Below are positions 58,409 to 64,000 of a stretch of 64,000 nt of DNA, in pieces. Numbering within the stretch: the stretch's first letter is position 1; the number at the start of each line of letters is the position of its first letter. The position numbers and the translations under genes were made by a program. The DNA comes from Thiovibrio sp041675265 (GTDB lineage: Bacteria; Desulfobacterota; Desulfobulbia; Desulfobulbales; Desulfurivibrionaceae). The notes under the pieces are model-generated. The model was given only the letters and a program-made list of their open reading frames with translations. It made no database searches and had not been told where the DNA came from. The stretch is taken from positions 1 to 64,000 of the forward strand of contig JBAYUD010000004.1 in NCBI GenBank assembly GCA_041675265.1, given 5' to 3'.

Positions 58409-58440
58409 AAAAGACCCTTCGACAGGCTCAGGGCGAGCGG
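58409..58440. repeat. CCCTTCGACAGGCTCAGGGCGAGCGG-type repeat remnant
   Basis: CCCTTCGACAGGCTCAGGGC then GAGCGG. This phrase is common as a dispersed repeat in proteobacterial genomes. It ends about 50 bases from the transposase gene. Confidence 0.4.
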
Positions 58441-58487
58441 ATGTTGTCTTAACGTATAGATTTCCGATCGTGCTGAGATTCTATGGT

Positions 58488-59441
58488 TTACGTCAAGCAT
58501 TTTGTAAGCCGTTCCGGGTTAAATGTCGAGCGGTAATGGTGAATAGACCAGGCGGCTCGGGCGATTTTTCGGGCAATGATCACCAGCGTTGCGGTCGTGC
58601 TCCAGCCTTTGCTGCGGTAATATTCGTAGATAGATTTCCAGACCTTGGTTTTGACGGCGGACATCGCGGCATTAAACAGCAGACGGCGCAATTCGCCGGA
58701 GCCCCGTTTGGACAAGCGTCTACGGCCAGCCTTGTGACCGGAGTCGTTTGCTCTGGGGTCGAAACCGGTGAATGCGACGAACGCATCTGCATTGCGGAAA
58801 GGAAGCCGTTCCAGTGTATTGGTCAGCGCCATGCCCACCAGGGGGCCGACTCCCACAATGGTTTGCAACCGCTGTTGCGCTTCCTCGTGTTGCGGAGAAC
58901 GGGCCGCAATCGTTGCCATGTTGGCATCGATCTTGGCAATCAAGGCGTCGAGCTTGCACAAAACCGCCTTGAGTTCTGGGGCAAATCCGCCCAGATTGCC
59001 CATCGTCAGTTTGAGTGTGCTCTTGATGCGGACGATCTTGGCGCGCCGCCGGATCAGATGATCCAGTTTGCGCTGGTTGGCAGTGGGGGGCGTGTATGGG
59101 CGCAGACGAGTGTGCTCTTGCGCGATGAGGCGGGCGATTAGCTCGGCATCCACACGGTCGGTTTTGGCGCGGTTGCCCATGGCTTTGGCGTAGTGGCGGG
59201 TATCCATTGGGTTGAGCAGGAATACGGTATAACCTTGTGAATGCGCAAGATCAGCCAGCAACTCGTGATACCCGCCGGTAGATTCCAAACCGATACGGCT
59301 GCCTGCGGGCAAGGATTTCAGCCAAGCCAGCAACGCTGCATGCTGATTGACAACACTGTGGACAGGAAAGCTTTGCGCGGCACAAGCAACGACAACGGCA
59401 TCTTTGGCAACATCCACTCCTACGTTCAGAAAGGTTTGCAT
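58488..59441 (-). mobile_element. IS110-family transposase gene
   Basis: 317 residues from ATG 59441, with GGAGG upstream. The N-terminal DEDD domain shows NVGVDVAKDAVVV, GLESTGGYHE and AKTDRVDAELIARL. The C-terminal transposase_20 part has VGVGPLVGMALTN and the conserved Ser region in DSGHKAGRRRLSKRGSGELRRLLF. It looks intact. IS110 elements lack inverted ends, so the element borders were not fixed. The flanks hold the repeats at 58409 and 59657. Confidence 0.9.
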
Positions 59442-59765
59442 GATGATAGCCTCCAGAAGTAAAGTAATGATGCTGGGGTGGCACACACCGACGTTAGCTT
59501 GCGTTCAAATCGGCGGTCAATACATATGCCGCTAGATTCTTCATCGACGTTTGGGGTGTGGGTGGGAGATTTCTCAGTAAGTCTGTCCGCAGCGCGGCAG
59601 ATGCCAGTCGAAGTCCCTCCACCCCGGCTCTTCTTCTTAGAGCTTCTCAAAAATGAGCTGTAAAAACCATACAAGCTGTAAAAACCATACAAGCCTGTCG
59701 AAGCACCAGTTTTGAACAAATTCCGAGTTGTTGCGACTCCGTCATCTTTGGCATTGGTGTAATAC
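59442..59765. other. Noncoding region beside the IS110 gene
   Basis: 324 bases without a convincing gene. The first part probably belongs to the IS element. The tandem repeat at 59657-59692 is the only other structure. Confidence 0.5.
59657..59692. repeat. Tandem repeat, 18-base unit twice
   Basis: Two direct copies of GCTGTAAAAACCATACAA. They sit just outside the presumed IS110 border. They may be a local slippage repeat. Confidence 0.5.
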
Positions 59766-60305
59766 ATGAAGAACCAAGAAAATATCTCCCGCATAGTTGA
59801 TCTGGTCGGTGAGCGGGCGGCTAATATTTTTACGGCCCGGGGCTACTGCTGTTCCGAAACGGTTATTGTCGTCATCAACCAGGGTTTTCGCGGCGATCTC
59901 AGCCCGGAAATGGCCGTGCGCCTGGGTTCGGGTTTTTGTCACGGCATGGGCGGTGCCGGCTGCACCTGCGGTTCGCTGGCCGGGGCTGAGGTCGCGTTGA
60001 GTCTTTTTCTCGGGCCTCGGCAATCGGGGGGCATGAAGGCCAAGGAGTTTGAGAAGGTGGCCAAGGAGATGCACGACCGCTTTCGCGCCCGTTTCTCCGC
60101 CACCTGCTGCCGGGTGCTGCTCAAACGGCGCAAGGAAAAAAACGGCGCGACCTGCAAGGAGCTGACCGTGGGCGGGGCCGAGATCGTGGCGCAATTGATT
60201 CTTGCCCAGCGGCCGGAGTTGGCAGCCAAGGCCGATCTGGAGTTTCTTAGGCTTCGGGAATCAAAGCTGGGGGCTTTGGCTAAAAAGCTGTTGGGCAGGG
60301 AATAG
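59766..60305 (+). CDS. C_GCAxxG_C_C family redox-type protein
   Basis: 179 residues from ATG 59766. The cysteine signature is present: RGYCCSETV, then FCHGMGGAGCTCGSLAGAEVAL, then TCCRVLL and GATCKELT. This family occurs in anaerobes and is thought to bind metal or work in redox chemistry, but the role is not settled. The dus gene follows after 33 bases, so the two may be cotranscribed. Confidence 0.8.
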   Translation: MKNQENISRIVDLVGERAANIFTARGYCCSETVIVVINQGFRGDLSPEMAVRLGSGFCHGMGGAGCTCGSLAGAEVALSLFLGPRQSGGMKAKEFEKVAKEMHDRFRARFSATCCRVLLKRRKEKNGATCKELTVGGAEIVAQLILAQRPELAAKADLEFLRLRESKLGALAKKLLGRE

Positions 60306-60338
60306 ATATGGTGGTTTTCTTTGTAGCGCTTTGTAAGG

Positions 60339-61346
60339 ATGGCCTGCGTGGATAAGGTGCAGTCCATCAAGCTGAAGGGCCTGGAGATTTCCCCCCCGCT
60401 TTTTCTGGCGCCCATGGCAGGTTTGACCCATTCGGCCTTGCGCCGTCTCATTCTGGAGCAGGGCGGCATCGGCCTCTTGTCCACGGAGATGCTCTCCGCC
60501 GCCCGTTTGCCCTCGGAAAGCCCGCAACTCTCTCCCTATCTGGTGCGCAGCGATCAGGAAAAGGTTTTGTCCTATCAACTGCTGGTCAGCCGGGTGGAGG
60601 AGGTCGCCCCGGCCATTGCCAAGCTCCATGCTCTGGGGGCCGGGGTCATTGACCTCAATCTGGGTTGCCCGGCCCCCACCGTGCGCCGCATGGGGGCGGG
60701 CAGCCGTCTCATGGAGGAACCCGCTCTGGTGCAGGCTCTGGTGGCGGCGGCAAGAAAAGAGACCAACCTGCCGCTTACCGCCAAGATCAGGCTGGGCGAG
60801 ACCCTGGATGAGGAAAGGCTGCGCGATTTCTGCCTGATGCTGGAAGGCGAGGGGATTGACCTGCTTTCCGTTCACGCCCGGCTGCGGGGCGAGCCCTTCG
60901 TGCGCAAGCCGCGCTGGCCATGGGTCGGCAAGGTCAAGGGGTGGGTGAATATCCCGGTTGTTGCCAACGGCGGGATCTTCTCGGTGGAGGACGCCCGAAA
61001 CTGCCTGGCCCAATCAGGGGCGGACGGCCTCATGATCGGCCGGGCTGCCGCTATCCAACCCTGGATCTTTGCCGAGCTTGCCCATGGGGTGTATGGCATC
61101 GGCAAGGAGGTTGGGGCGGTGGACAAACCGGCTCTTTATCTACGCTTCATCGAACTGCTTGAGGAAAGCTTCCTGCCGGAGCGGCGCTTGGGCCGCCTCA
61201 AGGAGTTCAGCCATTATTTCGCCAAGAACTATCCCTTCGGCCACAGCCTTGCTTCGGCCATCCAATCCAGCGCTTCCGTTGCCGAGGCCAGGGAACGTGC
61301 CCTTGCCTTTTTTGCCAAGAACGAGCCTGCCTTCGAGGATCATTGA
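60339..61346 (+). CDS. dus: tRNA-dihydrouridine synthase
   Basis: 335 residues. FMN enzyme that reduces uridine to dihydrouridine in tRNA. The FMN/Cys motifs are LAPMAGLTHSALRRLI, DLNLGCPAPTVRRMGAGSRLM (catalytic Cys in GCPAP), PLTAKIRLG, LLSVHARLRGEPF and VVANGGIFS. ATG 60339 starts MACVDKVQSI. Which Dus subclass is not certain. Confidence 0.9.
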   Translation: MACVDKVQSIKLKGLEISPPLFLAPMAGLTHSALRRLILEQGGIGLLSTEMLSAARLPSESPQLSPYLVRSDQEKVLSYQLLVSRVEEVAPAIAKLHALGAGVIDLNLGCPAPTVRRMGAGSRLMEEPALVQALVAAARKETNLPLTAKIRLGETLDEERLRDFCLMLEGEGIDLLSVHARLRGEPFVRKPRWPWVGKVKGWVNIPVVANGGIFSVEDARNCLAQSGADGLMIGRAAAIQPWIFAELAHGVYGIGKEVGAVDKPALYLRFIELLEESFLPERRLGRLKEFSHYFAKNYPFGHSLASAIQSSASVAEARERALAFFAKNEPAFEDH

Positions 61347-61664
61347 GCAGAGAGTTGCTCTTTCTTGTCGATGAGGCCGTCCGGCTGATTCGATAAAGCC
61401 CTACGCTTTCGCAGCTGTTCTGGGCAAGTCCCTTTTTTTGCTTTTTTCGTAACCTTCCTCGGCTGTTCTCATTTTTTTGTTCATCTAGGACACCATTTGT
61501 CCCAGGTGGGGTGGTATGCTCTGCGCATGGTAGGGGAAATTTCCGGCCTCGGGATACGGAAAAACTACGGGGAATCCCTTTGTTTCTTGCCGGAATTTGC
61601 CGGGTGCAATATTGTGAATCCTGACATGGAGTTTGCGTTGCGAAAAAATGGGGTGGTGCGGCAT
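61347..61664. other. Region upstream of cas3
   Basis: 318 bases. A frame open from 61497 could extend cas3 by 56 residues, but it lacks a ribosome site and is unlike known Cas3 N-termini. A candidate promoter is at 61587. No CRISPR repeats. Confidence 0.5.
61587..61615 (+). promoter_or_regulatory. Candidate promoter of the cas operon
   Basis: TTGCCG (61587-61592), a 17-base spacer and TATTGT (61610-61615). The leader to the cas3 start would be about 43 bases. Confidence 0.4.
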
Positions 61665-63836
61665 ATGGACAGGAATTTTTATGCTCATAGTCTTGAAAAT
61701 CAGACGACGGAGAAATGGCAGCCGCTGGAGGAACATCTTCTCAACGTAGCGGCAACGGCACGGGGATTTGCTTCTGTCTTCGGAGCTGGTGAGTGGGGAT
61801 ATTTGGCCGGACTCTGGCATGACCTCGGAAAGTATTCCAGGGAATTTCAGAAATACATCGCCGGGGAAGGATCGCGTGTGGATCACGCCACCGCTGGCGC
61901 CCAACACGCCGTTTCATTGCTCGGCGGGCACGGCAGACTCCTGGCCTACGCTCTGGCAGGCCACCATGCAGGGCTTCCGAACGGCAAGGACAACGATTCT
62001 TCCTGCTTGGAAGAGCGGCTACGCAGAACGGTGCCGGACTCCTCAGCCCATCCGGAGAATTTGGCGTGTGGGCAATCCAGAGAGAATCTATCTTTTCCTT
62101 TTGCGCCGGACAAAAAACGAAACGGCTTGCAGTTTTCGTTTTTCGTGCGCATGCTTTACTCATGCCTGGTGGATGCTGATTTTCTCGATACCGAGAAATT
62201 CATCGATCCCGACCGGGCGGCACAACGCCAGGGGTACCCGAGCTTGGCTGAATTGTGGCCCGTGCTTGATTCCCACCTGCTTGTTTTACAACAGAAGGCC
62301 ACGCCCTCCAAGGTCAATCACCACCGGGCCGCTATTCTCCGCCAATGTCTTGACGCGGCGGAGGATCGCCGAGGACTCTATTCTCTGACCGTTCCCACCG
62401 GTGGTGGAAAGACCCTTTCTTCACTGGCCTTTGCCCTCCGCCATGCCTTGCGCCACAATCTTGGGCGGATCATTTACGTTATCCCCTACACTTCGATTAT
62501 CGAACAGAATGCCATGGTTTTCCGTGGCATTTTCGGGGACCGGGCGGTGTTGGAGCACCACAGTAACTACGAACCGCCGGAGGATGACCGGCGCAGCAAG
62601 CTGGCAGCGGAGAACTGGGATGCGCCCATTGTGGTGACTACCAATGTGCAGTTCTTCGAGTCTCTGTTCCGAACCCGCTCTTCCAGGTGCCGCAAGATCC
62701 ATAACATCGCCAACAGCGTCGTCATCCTCGACGAGGCGCAGATGCTGCCGGTCGAACTGCTACGGCCCTGCCTGGAGGTACTCCGGGAACTGACCGCTGC
62801 CTATCGGACCTCGGTGGTCCTTTGTACCGCCACCCAGCCAGCGTTGCGCGAAGAAGATGGCTTTAAGCAAGGGTTGAGGGAGGTGCGGGAGGTCATTGCT
62901 AACCCGCAAGAACTCTACGAGGCGCTTATCAGGGTGCAGACCAGCAACTTGGGGAGAATGACGGACGCAGAACTGGTTGATCGCCTGGCCGAACATGAGC
63001 GTGTACTCTGCGTGGTCAATACCCGCCGCCATGCCCGTTGCCTTTATGAACAGCTGGCCGCAAAAGGGGAGGAGGGCGTATATCACTTGAGCGCTCTCAT
63101 GTGTCCCGCTCATCGCTCCCAAGCCCTGGCTTGTATTCGTGAGGAGCTGGTGAATGACCGGCCCTGCCGGGTGATCAGCACCCAGCTCATCGAGGCGGGT
63201 GTCGATATCGACTTCCCTGTGGTCTACCGGTCTGTGGCCGGCATTGATTCCATTGCCCAGGCAGCCGGACGTTGTAATCGGGAAGGCCGGCCGGAGTTTG
63301 GTCAGGTTTTCATTTTCGAGCCGGAAGAGGGACTGGGTGCTGGACCTGCTCGCCATACAGCCCAGTCGGCCGACCCAGTCCTGCGCCGCCATGCCGATCC
63401 CCTTTCGCTGGCGGCGGTGCATGACTATTTCCAGACCCACTACTGGCGGCGGGAACAGCTTTTGGATAAGCACGGCATCCTGATCGATCTAGAAGAGGGG
63501 GCGAGCAAGGGGAACTACCCCTTCCGCGATGTGGACGTCAAGTTCAAGCTCATCGAAAACGAGATGGAGCCTGTTATTATTCCTTGGGACGACGAGGCGG
63601 AAGCACTGATTGCCGCCGTGCGCCGTGCCGACTATCCGGGATCATTCAGCCGCCGGTTGCAACGCTATACCGTGCAGATCCCGCGTTTCGCTCTGGCGGA
63701 ACTTCGGGTTGGCGGCGATGTCGAGCGGCTTCGGGAGCAGTTCAATATCTTGATTAACACTGCGTGCTACAGCGAAAAGATCGGACTCTGTTCGGGGAAA
63801 CAAGCCTTTATCGACGCGGAAAAATTGGTGGTGTGA
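61665..63836 (+). CDS. cas3: CRISPR-associated nuclease/helicase Cas3, probably type I-C
   Basis: 723 residues from ATG 61665 (MDRNFYAHSLEN), the usual N-terminus of type I-C Cas3. The HD nuclease domain has H24 and H52-D53 (WHDLGKY). The helicase has Walker A PTGGGKT (K249) and DEAQ at 356-359. VISTQLIEAGVDIDFPVVYRS and QAAGRCNREGR are motifs V and VI. Cas3 unwinds and shreds DNA held by Cascade. It should head a cas3-cas5-cas8-cas7-cas4-cas1-cas2 operon to the right, outside this window. It looks intact. Confidence 0.92.
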   Translation: MDRNFYAHSLENQTTEKWQPLEEHLLNVAATARGFASVFGAGEWGYLAGLWHDLGKYSREFQKYIAGEGSRVDHATAGAQHAVSLLGGHGRLLAYALAGHHAGLPNGKDNDSSCLEERLRRTVPDSSAHPENLACGQSRENLSFPFAPDKKRNGLQFSFFVRMLYSCLVDADFLDTEKFIDPDRAAQRQGYPSLAELWPVLDSHLLVLQQKATPSKVNHHRAAILRQCLDAAEDRRGLYSLTVPTGGGKTLSSLAFALRHALRHNLGRIIYVIPYTSIIEQNAMVFRGIFGDRAVLEHHSNYEPPEDDRRSKLAAENWDAPIVVTTNVQFFESLFRTRSSRCRKIHNIANSVVILDEAQMLPVELLRPCLEVLRELTAAYRTSVVLCTATQPALREEDGFKQGLREVREVIANPQELYEALIRVQTSNLGRMTDAELVDRLAEHERVLCVVNTRRHARCLYEQLAAKGEEGVYHLSALMCPAHRSQALACIREELVNDRPCRVISTQLIEAGVDIDFPVVYRSVAGIDSIAQAAGRCNREGRPEFGQVFIFEPEEGLGAGPARHTAQSADPVLRRHADPLSLAAVHDYFQTHYWRREQLLDKHGILIDLEEGASKGNYPFRDVDVKFKLIENEMEPVIIPWDDEAEALIAAVRRADYPGSFSRRLQRYTVQIPRFALAELRVGGDVERLREQFNILINTACYSEKIGLCSGKQAFIDAEKLVV

Positions 63837-63858
63837 ATTTTGATCGTTCAAAAACTTA

Positions 63859-63886
63859 TTGACAACTTCGAGAAAAGAAATATGGT
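63859..63886 (+). promoter_or_regulatory. Strong promoter just after cas3
   Basis: TTGACA (63859-63864), a 16-base spacer and TATGGT (63881-63886), 23 bases after the cas3 stop. The start would be near 63893. This suggests a separate transcript between cas3 and the next gene. Confidence 0.55.
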
Positions 63887-63923
63887 AAATATGTCGTCGC
63901 CGTCATTTTCTTTTTTTATATGG

Positions 63924-63995
63924 CACGTGGATAGAAACGAGAAAAGCAAAATGGTTGCTAAGGATCACGTCCATAATACCCCATGGACGTGGTCC
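63924..63995 (+). ncRNA. Possible CRISPR-repeat-like small RNA region
   Basis: GCACGTGGATAGAAAC (63923-63938) differs in two bases from the 3' end of common type I-C repeats (GCGCGTGGATTGAAAC). Downstream, 63962-63974 and 63983-63995 form a 13-bp RNA stem (one G-U pair) with an 8-base loop. With the promoter at 63859 this could be a small RNA with a degenerate repeat. An open frame from 63882 runs through it, so coding use is not excluded. Speculative. Confidence 0.3.
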
Positions 63996-64000
63996 CATAG

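Noticed and set aside
61497..61664. N-terminal extension of cas3
   Set aside because: The extra residues are unlike Cas3, and the known start pattern (YAHSLE) begins at 61665.
63837..64000. Start of a CRISPR array or of cas5 after cas3
   Set aside because: Only one degenerate repeat end is seen, so no array is called. The open frame from 63882 (MVNMSSPSFSFF) does not look like Cas5, and 39 open codons can occur by chance.

Overview
The window reads as one contiguous stretch of a GC-rich (roughly 60% by eye) chromosome from a sulfur-metabolising member of the former Deltaproteobacteria (Desulfobacterota). A Desulfobulbales relative is my best guess. The main evidence is a complete dsrA-dsrB-dsrD cluster (8644-11472), with cbiA and a small two-cluster ferredoxin close by. 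Most of the window is ordinary chromosomal housekeeping with several mobile or accessory inserts.

Layout. 1-391: the 5' end of an unknown gene with a frameshift. 687-3368: a full-length topoisomerase I-like protein that has lost its catalytic tyrosine. 3415-8175: a secreted phospholipase D-like protein, a CoA-disulfide reductase/rhodanese fusion, DUF302, an ACR3-like carrier, a NifX-like protein and DUF134, probably a sulfur or metal redox cluster. 8453-17673: dsrABD behind a near-consensus promoter, a YkgJ-type protein, an opposing TPR-HEAT-TPR operon, cbiA, DUF3617 and a ferredoxin with Asp14 in place of a cluster cysteine. 17792-26565: alr, argS, a SPOR protein, a short N-acetylglutamate synthase, secA and argJ. 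26751-30387: two PhnD-type binding proteins and a chemoreceptor with no transporter genes. 30437-39509: ribF, tRNA-Leu, motAB, rhomboid, hflKC, thiE and citrate synthase. 39722-48536: a SprA-related protein, an aminotransferase, DUF1003, a lipoprotein, trpS, a methyltransferase, dinB and a GGDEF gene behind a sigma-54 promoter.

Accessory sections. 48739-50699 holds a REP-like palindrome, two atypical genes (one a membrane-anchored PD-(D/E)XK-like protein) with attC-like boundary sequence, and a direct repeat. 55082-55454 is a long dispersed element with inverted ends. 58488-59441 is an IS110-family transposase. 61665-63836 is cas3, probably of a type I-C CRISPR-Cas operon that continues past the right edge. 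The last 140 bases carry a strong promoter, a type I-C repeat-like tag and a 13-bp hairpin.

How the genes work together. DsrAB, with DsrD, is the terminal sulfite reductase. CbiA supports cobalamin synthesis, and the ferredoxin could supply electrons. The TPR/HEAT operon is an uncharacterised neighbour. RibF, ThiE, GltA, ArgS, TrpS, SecA, ArgJ and ClpB are core metabolism, translation, export and proteostasis. The best candidates for something undescribed are the catalytically dead TopA-like protein, the RNA-like region after cas3, the accessory gene pair with attC-like boundaries, and the TPR-HEAT-TPR operon beside dsr.
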